Positions 9,693 to 19,416 of a stretch of 64,000 nt of DNA are shown here, one piece after another (position 1 is the first letter of the stretch; every line of letters begins with the position of its first letter). Where the stretch lies: the NCBI GenBank assembly GCA_963848825.1, contig CAWKFA010000015.1, forward strand, positions 1,798,001 to 1,862,000. The letters run 5' to 3'. This stretch comes from CAVVSQ01 sp963848825 (GTDB lineage: Bacteria; Planctomycetota; Planctomycetia; Gemmatales; Gemmataceae). Below the pieces are notes generated by a model. That model searched no databases, was not told where the DNA came from, and was given only the letters and a program-made list of their open reading frames with translations. A program made the position numbers and the translations under genes.

Positions 9693-11456
9693 ATGCATCG
9701 TTTGTTGTCACTAATGGTTATCCTCGTGGTTTATCAACCCCTTGCCGAGTCGGCTGCTCGACACACCGACGGAGGACACACGGCTAGCCGCACTCTTCAA
9801 AGACTATCTCGAGATCGAAATGAAAACGCGGCCGCTCGAGGCCACGCGCCTGGGCGACCATCGCTATGACCATCTTCTGGATGATTTGAGCGCGGCAGCA
9901 CGCGCCGCCGGCACGGAACGCGCCCGTGCCGCCCTGGCGGCCCTGCCCCAACGCGTCGACTACTCCAAACTTGGTCGATCCGGACAGATCGACTTTGAAA
10001 TCTGGCAGCAATCCTTGAAGCGCGACCTCTGGCTGGCCGACAATACCCGCCCCTTCGAGGAGGACCCGCGTGTTTACAACGACTACATCACCGAAAGTGT
10101 GTATATCCTGTTGACCCAGTCAACGCTTCCCCAGGCGGACAACGTCCGTAACGCGGCGGCACGCATGCTCGCCATACCCAAGGTAGTCGCCGCGGCGCGT
10201 GAAAACCTGCGAGCCCCGTCCCGGGTCAAGCTGGAGACGGCCATCAAGCAAAATCGCGGCGCTATTGGCTTTTATGAGGCCGGCATCTTCGAGTTGACCG
10301 GAGAAACGCCGGCTTTGAGCGCGCTGCGCGGCGGCCAAGACGGTGGTCGTCAGCTTGCGCGACTATCAAAAATTCCTGGAGGAAGAGTTGCTTCCCAGGG
10401 CTAAAGGTGACTGGCGGCTGGGCAAGGCCAAGTTTGTCGAAAAGCTAGACCTGGAATTGAACGCCGGCATCGGTGCGCTGGAAGTGTTGAAGGAAGCCGA
10501 GGCGGAGGCAGAGCGTGTCGAGGCGGAGATGTATGTCATCGCGCGGCAGCTTTGGAGCAGCCTTTTCCCAAGTAAGGCGCTACTGCCCGATGATGCCGCC
10601 GGCCGGCGGCAAACCATCATGCTGGTGTTCGAAAAAACGAACAGCGATCATGGCAAGCCCGAAGACCTGATTCGCGATGCGAAAGCCGGTGCCGAAAAGA
10701 TCAAGGCGTTTATCACGGCCAAGGACCTTTTGCGACTTCCCGAGCCCGACCGGCTGCGGATTATCGAAATGCCCGAGTTTCAGCGCGGCAACTCCATCGC
10801 CTTTTTGAATCCCGCGCCTCCCCTGGATGACAAAGCCTCGAGCTACTATGACATCAGCCCGCCGCCACGTGACTGGGAACCGCGGCGAGCGCAGACATTC
10901 ATGGAGGAGTACAACCGTCAGATGCTTCAGATCTTGACGATCCACGAAGCTTATCCGGGGCATTACGTGCAGCTCGAATATGCCAATCGCCATCCTTCGC
11001 TGATGCGCAAGGTGCTTTATTCCGGCGTGTTCGCGGAAGGGTGGGCCGTGTACACGGAACAGGTCATGCTCGATCAGGGCTATGGCGAGGGCGACTTGAC
11101 GTTACGACTCAATCAGCTCAAGTGGTATCTGCGCGGGTTTGCAATGCCATTCTCGATTACAAAATGCATTGCACGGAAATCACCGATCAGGAGGCGCTGG
11201 CCTTTTTGACCCGGCGCGCCTTTCAATCGGAAGCGGAGGCGATTCTAAAGATCATTCGCGCGAAGCAAAGTTCCTGCCAGTTGTCCACATATTTCGTGGG
11301 AAGAATGGCTTTTCAGCGCTGCGCCGGCGCTTGCAGAACGAGCTTGGCGAGCGCTTTGAATTGGGGCGGTTCCATGAAGCGTGCCTGGATCATGGCACCC
11401 TGCCCGTGCGCTATTTGGCGGAAGTCGTAACCGATCGTTTGGGTCGGCCACGCTGA
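9693..11456 (+). CDS. DUF885 family protein (putative zinc peptidase-like), at least four frameshifts
   Basis: About 587 aa after repair. From ATG 9693 (after GAGGGGGAG) a signal-like MHRLLSLMVILVVYQPLAES is read, then the frame switches near 9765-9780 to TRLAALFKDYLEIEMKTRPL, near 10335 to SLRDYQKFLEEELLPRAKG, near 11140 to CNAILDYKMHCTEITDQEA and near 11310 to the last segment, ending at TGA 11454-11456. The DUF885 signature TIHEAYPGHYVQLEYA, an HExxxGH-like metal site, is intact, as is RAKQSSCQLSTYFVG. Homologues are secreted and peptidase-like. Four indels in one gene make real decay more plausible here than elsewhere, but almost no in-frame stops have accumulated. Confidence 0.75.
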
Positions 11457-11463
11457 CCGACCC
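11441..11463 (+). terminator. Possible hairpin terminator at the end of the DUF885 gene
   Basis: GGGTCGG and CCGACCC pair around a 9-base loop that contains the stop codon. There is no clear T tract, so termination is uncertain. It lies between two converging genes. Confidence 0.35.
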
Positions 11464-11489
11464 GAAACAACCTCTTGGCTGGATCATGC

Positions 11490-14058
11490 TCAGGTCAGGC
11501 ACAATTCGTGGGTTGACTTCCTGACCGCGGGCAGGCGGAACAGGGCGCCGACGTCGTACCAACCATCCGCGCAACGTTTGGCGCGGACCAGGGTGGCCGG
11601 AATGACAACTCCCGGGTGAATGGGGTTGGGCAGTTCAATCAGCACGTCCGCGGTGTCCAGCTCTTCGGGCAGATAAAAGCCAAGTCCGCCGCGGGAAATG
11701 TCCTTGCCCCGGCACTCGACGGGCGCATCCTTCTCGCCATTACGCTGTAGCGGGATGATGATCACCTTGTGGGGCCAGAGCAGGCGCCCCTGGGTTCGTT
11801 TATTGGAATTGACCAGCAGCAATTGCCGCAGACTTTCCAGGATGGCGGCACCTGTGTCTTCGAGGATTTTGCGGCTTTGTTTCTCGCCGCAGCCGATCGT
11901 ACGCAAGGTGGCAGATACTTCGATCGGCGTGGCCGATGCGGGATTGACGCGCGTCAGCCTGATGTCGATCTCGATGCCGGTTTGCCGGCCCAGCCACTTG
12001 CCCCAGAAGTTTGTGGGCAGATCGACATGGATCAGGCAGCCTTCTTGATCCTCACGTATACGGCGGCCGCAGCACTGCTTGGGAAACTCTTCAAGCTTTT
12101 CCTTGGCTGAGCCAAGAGGCAGGCCGGCCTCAAATTTGTGACTTAAGACTGTGCCGTCGATCGAAATCTCCGGAACGTCTTCCAGCGCCTTCGGCCCACC
12201 CTCGCCACCCGCGGCGGCCAGGATGTCAGCCACGATGCGCTGCAAATCTCCATAATCGGCGGTGTGAACTGCCACCGCTTTGCCCTGACGAGGCGCTTGC
12301 AGAAGACTCGTGAACCGATCGGGCTTGTCGCGCAGCTCCTTTTCCACCTCGGCGGGAGTGCCTTCCAGGGCCATGACCATGTCCGTGCAGCTTGACCAGC
12401 GCTGCGCCGGGTCGACATGGAGGGCGCGGGCGATTACGTCCTTGTCCAGGTGCGGCAGCGTGGCCAGGTCGGGCTGGGAATTTTTGCCGCGACGATAGGG
12501 ATGAACGCCGGTCAGCATCTCCGCATAGAGCAGCGCCAGGCTAACCTGATCGCTGGAGCGTGTTGTTTTCTTGTCGAACAGCTCCCTGGCGGCATAGCGG
12601 GCATTGTTCTGAGCGATGTCCTGATCGACGGGGGCCCAAAGGAGCTGGGCCAGGCCGAAATCCGTAATCTGCAGCCAGCCGTTGTCGAGGATCAAGTTAC
12701 GCGGATTAAGGCCCAGGTGCTGGACCCCATGTTGTTGATACATGTAGTCGAGTACTTCGGCGGCGGCTCGGATGTAGTCCACCAGTTCTCCGCGCCGGAT
12801 GCCGGGGAGTTTTTGGTTCTGGCACTGCACGAAACGGTCGCGCACGGTTTCCTTGACCAGGTCGGTAAGGAGGATCAAGCGGCCCGGCTCAAAATGAATG
12901 ACTTCGTCGGGAACCAGGGCAGGGTGATGCAAGGACCGCAGAAAGGCAAGGTTTTCCGTCAGCTTGGGCGTGGATTTGCCCATGCCATAGAGAAGCTTCA
13001 CCTGGCGTTTTTGACCTGCCGGCGTCTGGACCTTCCAGGATTCGACGAGCGGTGAGTTGGCTAGCGGCTCGAGAAACAGGTAATCGACCAGAATATCCGG
13101 TGGCATGACCGGCTGCTTGGGTCGGTTCTTCTCTGCCTCGGTGGCGAAGAAATTGAGGGTCTCGGCCATGGGCTGGGCGTTTGCCGGCATTCTGCGCCTC
13201 AGCTTGAGTGGACGCCGAAGCACTCCCCGCGCCACTATCGCCTTGCAAGGCACGCACGAGGTCCATGCAGGAGGCAAAACGATGTTCAGGATTTTTGGCC
13301 AGGGCACGCGCGATGATGGGGCGGTCGGTCGCGGACAATCCGGTAAGGTCCGGTTCTTCCTGCGTGTGCTGCATGAGCAACTGCCGGGAGTTCTTGCCGT
13401 TAAACGGCAGATGGCCCGTGAGCAGCTCCTGAAAGACGATGCCGAGACTATATTGGTCGCAGTGCCGGCTCAGCTTGCCCAGGAATAACTCAGGCGAGGC
13501 ATACAAAGGCGTGATGGCTCCAAGGTGCACCTTGGCGTTATTGGCGCCGGCCAGGCTGTTCACCAGGCCGAAATCGGCGACCTTCACGTGGTTGCTGACC
13601 AAAAAGAGATTACGCGGCTTGATATCCAGATGCTGCAGGTCGAACTTCAGGTTCATGAGGTCCAGGACCTCGGCGGCCTCGCGCAGGTAGGCAAGCAGAT
13701 CGGCCCGAGGCACGCCCTGTTGCCCCTGGCTGCGAAACTTTTGCAGGAGCTCGTCCAGATTGTGGTCGGCCAGCTCGGTGACGATGATCAGCTCGCCGCC
13801 GACGCTTTCAACCCGGTCCATCGAGAGCAGAAACGGGTGGCGGATGGATTTGATATGTTGGACCGCGCGAAGTTCTTCCTCGGCGCGGATACTATCGTTG
13901 CTGAGGCCATTAAGGTCCCCATAAACAAACTTGATGGCCTTGAAAATGCCGCCCGGGGCCTCGCATTTCCAGACTTCGCCAAAGCCTCCCGAGCCAAGAG
14001 GTTCGAGGAGTCGATACCCGCGAATAGGTTCCGCGTTGGGTTTTTTTTCGAGGGGCAT
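11490..14058 (-). CDS. Ser/Thr protein kinase with second pseudokinase domain and C-terminal PilZ domain (frameshift near 13190)
   Basis: About 856 aa. Start is ATG 14058. Kinase domain 1 (about residues 15-280) has the GSGGFGEVWK loop, FKAIKF lysine, HLDIKPRN catalytic loop (no Arg before Asp) and VADFGL. The frame switches near 13180-13200, and MAETLNFFATEAEK continues in another frame. Domain 2 (about 310-560) lacks a glycine-rich loop and has HLGLNPRN, where the catalytic Asp is Gly, but keeps ITDFGL; it is probably a pseudokinase. The C-terminus has RGKDISRGGLGFYLPEE, a PilZ-type segment with the conserved S/D-x-GG motif. Alternatively there are two overlapping genes. The combination suggests phosphorylation controlled by cyclic-di-GMP or a PilZ partner. 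Confidence 0.75.
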
Positions 14059-14223
14059 AACAGTCTCAGGGTATGAAGCGGGGGGAAATACCATCCCAAA
14101 CGTAGGTCAGAAATGAAAGACAGTCCAATTATTAAAAGGAGCAGGCCTGTGGAGATAAGTCACGGCCGGCGCGGGAAAACATGAGGCGAGTCGAAAGGAA
14201 GAGAAAATTAGGCCCAAACAACA

Positions 14224-14253
14224 AAACAAGCCCGGCAAACGCCAGGCTTGTTT
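14224..14253 (-). terminator. Rho-independent terminator downstream of the Cys-rich secreted gene
   Basis: Arms AAACAAGCC and GGCTTGTTT pair, extended by GGC/GCC after one mismatch, around an AAAC loop. Read on the minus strand it ends in TTTTGTTGTTT, which fits an intrinsic terminator for the gene ending at 14275. Confidence 0.65.
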
Positions 14254-14274
14254 CAGGTAAGTTCGCGGGCCCTT

Positions 14275-14754
14275 TTACAGAGCAGGCCGAGTATCGAGAC
14301 GGCGCGGGGCCGGTCCCGTCGCATCGGGCAGGTTTACCGCTTGCGAGGCCGGAATCATGCCAGGAAACACTTGCGAGGCGGGCGGCGGCACGGGGCAATG
14401 CGACCAGTCTGGCGGCCAGGGCCAGGGGGTCCAACATTTCTGGTAATAGCCCCAGTTGGGTGCCTCGCATGGGCAGCAAACAGGCTTGGCACAGCCATGT
14501 TGGAAGCAGATACGGGGCGCGCCTTCCATGCACCACTTGAGTACGGGGGGGCAGCAAAAGCGCTGGCAGTGGCCGGTTGCACAGGTGCCGGTGGCGCAAG
14601 TACCCGTGGCGCAGGTGCCCATGGTACCCGGGGCGTCTCCGGTCCCGCAACTGGTGCAGGCTTGCTGAGCAAATGCCGCGGTTTGAATGAGAAGAAGGGC
14701 AATGGCTGTCAGGCCGGCCTTGGCCAAAGCTTTGCCCACGCGGTGGCGAAACAT
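14275..14754 (-). CDS. Small secreted cysteine-rich protein with ATGTC repeats
   Basis: 159 aa from ATG 14754, preceded by AAGGAGGG. A signal peptide (KALAKAGLTAIALLLIQTAAFAQQ) is followed by ACTSCGTGD and three consecutive five-residue ATGTC-type units ending in CATGHC, then further Cys pairs (CCPP, PVCCPC). The tail is Pro-rich and ends without a known domain. Several Cys in CxxC or CC arrangement suggest metal binding or disulfide cross-links outside the cytoplasm. No function is known to me; similar Cys-rich small secreted proteins occur in planctomycetes. Confidence 0.75.
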   Translation of the reverse strand: MFRHRVGKALAKAGLTAIALLLIQTAAFAQQACTSCGTGDAPGTMGTCATGTCATGTCATGHCQRFCCPPVLKWCMEGAPRICFQHGCAKPVCCPCEAPNWGYYQKCWTPWPWPPDWSHCPVPPPASQVFPGMIPASQAVNLPDATGPAPRRLDTRPAL

Positions 14755-14828
14755 TACATACCCTCCTTGGATGTCACCGTGGTTGACCGCGGTGCTGAAG
14801 TTCCGTTCTTCGATTATTATGGGCTGTC

Positions 14829-14848
14829 CGAAGGGCCCAAGCCCTTCG
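14829..14848. terminator. Perfect 8-bp hairpin between two small secreted-protein genes
   Basis: CGAAGGGC, loop CCAA, then GCCCTTCG. It lies downstream of the minus-strand gene ending at 14858. No T tract follows on the minus strand, so it may slow rather than stop transcription. Confidence 0.4.
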
Positions 14849-14857
14849 CGTTGTTTC

Positions 14858-15337
14858 TTAGCGTGGCACCCCGACGACGAGCGGAGTCGTGAAGGCGTTG
14901 CCGCCAACACCCGCTCCCGCCAGGCCCGTGCCATAATTACCCTGGTTGACCAGGCCCGGCGCGGTGCCGGCAGCGCCCCCTCCCTGGGAAAAGAGGGGGT
15001 AATAATGTCCATAATTGAAAAAGCCGCCGAGGCGGTGACCGGTGGGGGTCATTTCATCAAACGCCACCTGGCCAGCCTGGTTTTGCAACATGCCCTGCGT
15101 GGCCTGATTTTGTTGCTGCAGCTGCTGCAGTGCCTGTTGGTTGTCAAACTGGGGGCGGACAATCCCAAAGTAGTTGGTGGCCGAGTTAAGGCCGCTGCCG
15201 CGGTTTAAATTCAAATAGGGGCTTATGGTCGGCCGCTGACTTACGGTTGGTGGCGTATAGCCTCCCAGCGGCTGCTGGGCATGGACATTGCTTCCCAACA
15301 GCAGGGCGGCAACAAGACTGGCTCGGCAATACTTCAT
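14858..15337 (-). CDS. Small secreted Gln/Gly-rich protein
   Basis: 159 aa from ATG 15337. The leader KYCRASLVAALLLGSNVHAQQ predicts export. The mature part is low complexity: Pro/Thr-rich at first, then QQALQQLQQQNQATQGMLQNQ (Gln-rich) and a Gly/Tyr/Asn-rich end (GGFFNYGHYYPLF). This composition suits a cell-envelope or matrix component. No catalytic motif is visible. It lies between the Wza-like export gene and the Cys-rich gene on the same strand, so the three may be expressed together. Confidence 0.7.
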   Translation of the reverse strand: MKYCRASLVAALLLGSNVHAQQPLGGYTPPTVSQRPTISPYLNLNRGSGLNSATNYFGIVRPQFDNQQALQQLQQQNQATQGMLQNQAGQVAFDEMTPTGHRLGGFFNYGHYYPLFSQGGGAAGTAPGLVNQGNYGTGLAGAGVGGNAFTTPLVVGVPR

Positions 15338-15453
15338 GACATTCTCCCGTGACAGCGTCCCCGTCGCGACACGACGGCGTTTATGCAACTGTAGGTCATG
15401 ATAATCCGTCTTGAGGCACAAAAAGTTGGATTGTGCTGGTTGTGACGGATTTA

Positions 15454-15497
15454 TTGCCTGCCTTCGTCCATTTCATATTCGGATCGAAGGCAGGCAA
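15454..15497. terminator. 13-bp stem terminator-like hairpin downstream of the poly-export gene
   Basis: TTGCCTGCCTTCG and CGAAGGCAGGCAA form a perfect stem with an 18-base loop. It starts 14 bp after the stop of the minus-strand export lipoprotein gene; A/T-rich sequence follows on the minus strand. Confidence 0.6.
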
Positions 15498-15510
15498 AGT
15501 TTAACGGTTT

Positions 15511-16788
15511 TTAGGGAACGATGACCGCGGTACCGGTGCCGGTTCCTGTGTTGTTACGCAGGTTTTGGAAATTCTGCGCTACGCTGGTACCCAGGAGCGT
15601 GACACCCAGCACCCGTTCCACGGGCGCCAGCATCTTCGCCAGGTAGTTGTCCGCGGTAATCAAGCAGTCGGCGCTCACGTAGATGCGATCGCCAGGGAAG
15701 ATTTGATAGTTCGTGCCGGTGGAGCCGGCCATCGTGATGGCCTTCCAGTCGACCGGCAGAATCTGGTTGCAGCCGTTGGCCACCGGCGAAGGCCTGGCCA
15801 GCCAGATGCGATGGGTAGAAGATACCGGCGCCAGGCCCTGCACATAGCCGATGGCGTCCAGCACGGTTTCGTTGCCAGTCACGGGCAAGCGGATGACCCG
15901 CTGACCGTAGCCGCCGCCATCGAAGATGACGTAAAAGACCTTGCTGTTGTAGGCGAAGACATCGATGGCGATTTGCGGGTTCAACAGATATTCAGAAAGA
16001 TGTTTTTCAACCACGCACTTGGCCTGGCCCAGGGTCATGCCGGCGACATAAACCGAGCCATAGCTGCCCAGGCTGATGGTGCCATCGGGACGAACCAGGT
16101 GCTCGCCGCGAAGCGCCTGTAGGCCGCGGAACTGAGCCAGGGCGACCGTAACCTGGGCGTTGCGAAGGATATTGGCCAGGTGGGTGCGAATTCCCGTCTG
16201 AATCTGGTCAAGCGTCAGGCCCGACACACGTACCGTACCGTAATTGTAACCAAGGTTGATCGTGCCCTCGGGCGAGACCACGATGGCGCCGTTGATGGGC
16301 TGGTTCGGCAACGTATCGGTGACGTTGATGTACAAAACTTCCAGCGGTTCGACGCGGTAGGGAGGTTTGGGGACCAAACGCACGGCGTCGATCGTGATAA
16401 TATCAGGCGGTGCGATGGTGTAAGGCGGGTGCGACACGGGGCTCAATTCCGTGGGACACGGCCCTGGTCCTGGGATTGGGTTGCCCGGAGCACCCGGGAG
16501 GCCAGGATGCACCGTCATGGTAGTCTTGCCAGGATCGGAGTTGACGATGGTTTCTTGTGTGTAAGAGGCACGCTGCACGCCGTTGGGAGTGGCTTCTTTG
16601 GCCGTGCCCACGACATTGCCCAGCGGGGCCATGTCTTGACAACGATCGCACACTGGCCGTGTGCCGTAATTGGCCGTCGTGGTACGCGGCATGTCATTTT
16701 GTCCGGTGCCGAGGCAGCCTGACAGCGCCACCAGCACAAGGCCGCTCAACAGCGCCGCGACCCCCGTTCGTCGGCTATTTCCGATCAT
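15511..16788 (-). CDS. Polysaccharide biosynthesis/export lipoprotein (Wza-like)
   Basis: 425 aa from ATG 16788, with AAGGAGCGGG just upstream. The signal peptide ends in a lipobox (VALSGC), so it is a lipoprotein. Then comes the poly-export domain: YTIAPPDIITIDAVRLVPKPPY, YRVEPLEVLYINV, VSPEGTINLGYNYGTVRVSGLT, a repeat of the same fold at LVRPDGTISLGSYGSVYVAGMT, and an SLBB-like part. The family forms the outer-membrane channel for exopolysaccharide. No capsule biosynthesis genes are adjacent, so it is a stand-alone export gene, as often seen in planctomycetes, and may serve matrix or holdfast polysaccharide. Confidence 0.85.
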   Translation of the reverse strand: MIGNSRRTGVAALLSGLVLVALSGCLGTGQNDMPRTTTANYGTRPVCDRCQDMAPLGNVVGTAKEATPNGVQRASYTQETIVNSDPGKTTMTVHPGLPGAPGNPIPGPGPCPTELSPVSHPPYTIAPPDIITIDAVRLVPKPPYRVEPLEVLYINVTDTLPNQPINGAIVVSPEGTINLGYNYGTVRVSGLTLDQIQTGIRTHLANILRNAQVTVALAQFRGLQALRGEHLVRPDGTISLGSYGSVYVAGMTLGQAKCVVEKHLSEYLLNPQIAIDVFAYNSKVFYVIFDGGGYGQRVIRLPVTGNETVLDAIGYVQGLAPVSSTHRIWLARPSPVANGCNQILPVDWKAITMAGSTGTNYQIFPGDRIYVSADCLITADNYLAKMLAPVERVLGVTLLGTSVAQNFQNLRNNTGTGTGTAVIVP

Positions 16789-17001
16789 GACCCGCTCCTT
16801 GAAAAATGAGATCCCCGGAATGATGATATTTCTCACTTTCCGCCGACCTCAAGGCGCTCGCGAACGTTCCGCCCTGGAAAACCCGCACGTGCGGCGCATT
16901 ATTTTCCTGGCGGTCACCGATCCCCCGATCAGTGCGCGTTAAGCCTCGCTCCGGGGTTGCCCGGGGCGGTCTGGCGAATAAGTATTCCTTAGAGGGCGGG
17001 G

Positions 17002-17030
17002 TAGATACCCGAAACGAAAATTCGTTGCAA
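17002..17030 (-). promoter_or_regulatory. Candidate sigma-70 type promoter for the poly-export gene
   Basis: On the minus strand TTGCAA and TATCTA are separated by exactly 17 bases. The site lies about 215 bp before the ATG at 16788. The rest of the gap 16789-17102 shows nothing else I recognise. Confidence 0.3.
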
Positions 17031-17102
17031 GAGCAAAATGAAAGTTTTTTTCCAGCTACATGTAGACTTCAAAGTGCGTGACATCGGCTCAGGATGACCA
17101 TT

Positions 17103-18494
17103 TCAGTTTTGTAGCACGAACACATAACCTTCGATACCTTCTCCCGACTCAACGCGGATAACGTCCTTTTTGCAATAGAGTTCGAGGAACCCGGCAGCGG
17201 CGGCGGTGTGGCGGATGTAGGCGAGCGCGTGAGCAAACCGCCCCGAGGCGCGGAGCACGAAGCCTGTTGCTTCACCAGCCTCCACCAGGAACGCGAAGCG
17301 GCTGCCCGGACGCAGGGCCTTGGCCGTCGCCAGGAAGACAGCCTCCAGGTCACCGACATATACAAAGACGTCCCCGGCGACGATCAAATCATAAACATCG
17401 GCAGCGGGTTCGAGCGCTTCCAGGATATCGCCATGAATCAAGCGGTCGTAAATACCGCGAGCGCGTGCCTTGGCGAGCATGCGGGCGGACAGATCGACCC
17501 CGGTAAGCGTACGCGCTGTGCCACGAAAAGCCAGGCCGGTCAACCCGGTGCCGCAACCCAGGTCGAGAATGTCCAAAGTCCGGTTTTCGACCAAATCCGG
17601 GAGAGCGGCTCGCAATAATTCGGGACCTCGATAGCGAAGCGACGTCACCAGCTCTTCGTCAAAATTGTCCGCATAGCCATCGAACAGGCCGGCCACGTAC
17701 TCCCGAGGTGCCGTCCGCGACTGGACTTCGCCCGTCAGAGCAGCCAGCATATGACGTGCGGATTGATCAGCGGGTGCCAGGGCGAGGGCCTGACGAAGGC
17801 AACGCGCGGCGTCGCCGGGACGCTTGAGCTTGAGAAAAATGGCGCCCGCATTTTTGTACGCCTCGACATGATCTGGCGCCAGACGGATTACCTCTTGGTA
17901 ACAAGCCGCCGCCTCTTCGAGCCGCTGGAGCGAGCCGAGCGCGGCCCCCAAGTTGTGAATGGCACTGGCGTTGTCGGGCCGGAGCTGGATAGCCCGCCGG
18001 TAACAGGCCACGGCCTCTTCCAGCCGTCCCTGCACGCGCAAGGCATTGCCGAGGTTGAAATGAGCATCCTGGTAGTCAGGCTTGAGGCGTAGAGCCTCGC
18101 GAAAACATGCATAGGCTTCGTCCGAACGGCCGAGTTCATCGAGAATAGCGCCCAGATTGTTATGCCTTTCGGCGCTATGGGGCTGCCAACGCAGCGCTTC
18201 CCGCAAGCAGGCGACCGCCTGGTCCTTTTGCCCCAGCGCATCCAGGAGGAGCCCCAAATTGTTGTGAGCCCCGGCATCATCGGGCCGCAAACCTATCGCC
18301 TGCCGGTAACATGTAATCGCTTCGTCGAGCCGGCCCAACAGGCGCAGAGCGTTCCCAAGCTTGAAATGAACCGCCGCGTTGCCCGGCTGAAGGAAAAGTG
18401 CCTGCTGGTAGGCGTCGGCGGCCCGAGCCATGTCCCCCTGCGCCGCGAAGGCATCGCCAAGATGGTCGGAGGCTGCCGACTCGTTCGGGCTCAT
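17103..18494 (-). CDS. TPR-repeat protein fused to SAM-dependent methyltransferase
   Basis: 463 aa from ATG 18494, with GGAGG 11 bases before it; an ATG at 18536 is possible. About residues 5-245 are seven tetratricopeptide repeats with regular AxNNLG and EAxAxYR units of 34 residues. The C-terminus is a methyltransferase: LDILDLGCGTGLTGL (motif I), TLTGVDLSARML (motif II), DLIVAGDVFVYVGDLE. Proteins of this type are annotated as tetratricopeptide/methyltransferase fusions; the TPR part probably binds the protein substrate. The target is unknown. Confidence 0.85.
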   Translation of the reverse strand: MSPNESAASDHLGDAFAAQGDMARAADAYQQALFLQPGNAAVHFKLGNALRLLGRLDEAITCYRQAIGLRPDDAGAHNNLGLLLDALGQKDQAVACLREALRWQPHSAERHNNLGAILDELGRSDEAYACFREALRLKPDYQDAHFNLGNALRVQGRLEEAVACYRRAIQLRPDNASAIHNLGAALGSLQRLEEAAACYQEVIRLAPDHVEAYKNAGAIFLKLKRPGDAARCLRQALALAPADQSARHMLAALTGEVQSRTAPREYVAGLFDGYADNFDEELVTSLRYRGPELLRAALPDLVENRTLDILDLGCGTGLTGLAFRGTARTLTGVDLSARMLAKARARGIYDRLIHGDILEALEPAADVYDLIVAGDVFVYVGDLEAVFLATAKALRPGSRFAFLVEAGEATGFVLRASGRFAHALAYIRHTAAAAGFLELYCKKDVIRVESGEGIEGYVFVLQN

Positions 18495-18900
18495 CCCCGG
18501 GATACCTCCAACCGCAAAGTAACGTCCAAGAACCACCGCGAAGTCTAAGCGATCCCAATCCAGGCTTCAACCGAATTCGGGATAGCTATTCGTCCAGGAA
18601 CGCGTTTCGCCAGCCCACACCCCCGCGGGGGTGCCATCCGGTCCAAGGCAGGCATGGTCTTTTCACGATTGCACACCCTAGCGGCGCTGGGTGAAATGAA
18701 TGAAACGACACTCCTCTCCCGCGCACGAACCTACGAAAGGTATACTGCAAAGCGACGTACCTGCTTACCGTACTCCGGAGGTGTGGAGGCATGCGACAAT
18801 CAGGAACCAGGACCCACGCAATTTGCTCGCTTACCATCGGAAGGAAGTTGCGCAAAACGCTCTTTTTCCGTCTTAATGGTAAGGCCGCGAGGAACGCGAT
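18495..18900. other. Intergenic region between TPR-methyltransferase and sigma factor
   Basis: No convincing gene. A GGAACC at 18803-18808 resembles an ECF-type -35 element and lies about 90 bp before the sigma factor start, which would fit autoregulation, but I see no convincing -10 partner. A TATACT near 18742 is an alternative. Confidence 0.3.
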
Positions 18901-19405
18901 GTGAATTCTGACCCGAATGGGCTGTTGAGCATCCTGGACAGGCACGGTACGGAATTGCACGCCCTGTTGCTGCGGCTGACCCTGCGCCGGGGTGGCCGAG
19001 GATCTCTTGCAAGACCTCTTCCTCAAGTTAAGCAGCGTCGCGGGTCTCGCGGCCGCGCGTGACCCCCGGGCCTATGTGTTTCGCACCGCCATTCATTTGG
19101 CCTTCGACTGGCGGCGGTCGCGGCGGCCGGCCGAGCCAATAGTAACCGAGCCGGCGGCTGGTGCGCAATCGGCTCTCGATGGGCTCATTCAAGCCGAGGA
19201 ACTGGAGCAAATTCTCGATGCCATGCAGGAACTCTCCGCACAGAGCCGTCAGGTCCTGATATTGCATTACCTGCAACACCAGGATTACGCCGAGATCGCC
19301 GAACAGATGGGCAAGACGGCACATCAAGTACGCGGCCTCTGTGCCAAAGGGCTTACCGGCTTGCGTGGCATTTTGGGGCCGGCCGCTACCGATGTCGAAA
19401 GGTGA
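18901..19405 (+). CDS. ECF-family RNA polymerase sigma factor (frameshift near 18990)
   Basis: About 168 aa from GTG 18901. The first 29 residues (LLSILDRHGTELHALLLRLT) are the start of region 2; the frame then changes in a GGGG run near 18988 to VAEDLLQDLFLKL, which is the core of region 2.2. DPRAYVFRTAIHLAFDWRR is region 2.4-like, and region 4 is read in LSAQSRQVLILHYLQHQDYAEIAEQM with its helix-turn-helix. One base too many in the G run would repair it. The stop overlaps the start region of the next gene, a typical sigma/anti-sigma arrangement. It probably controls a response to an envelope signal relayed by that protein. Confidence 0.75.
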
Positions 19406-19416
19406 GGAACACGGAC

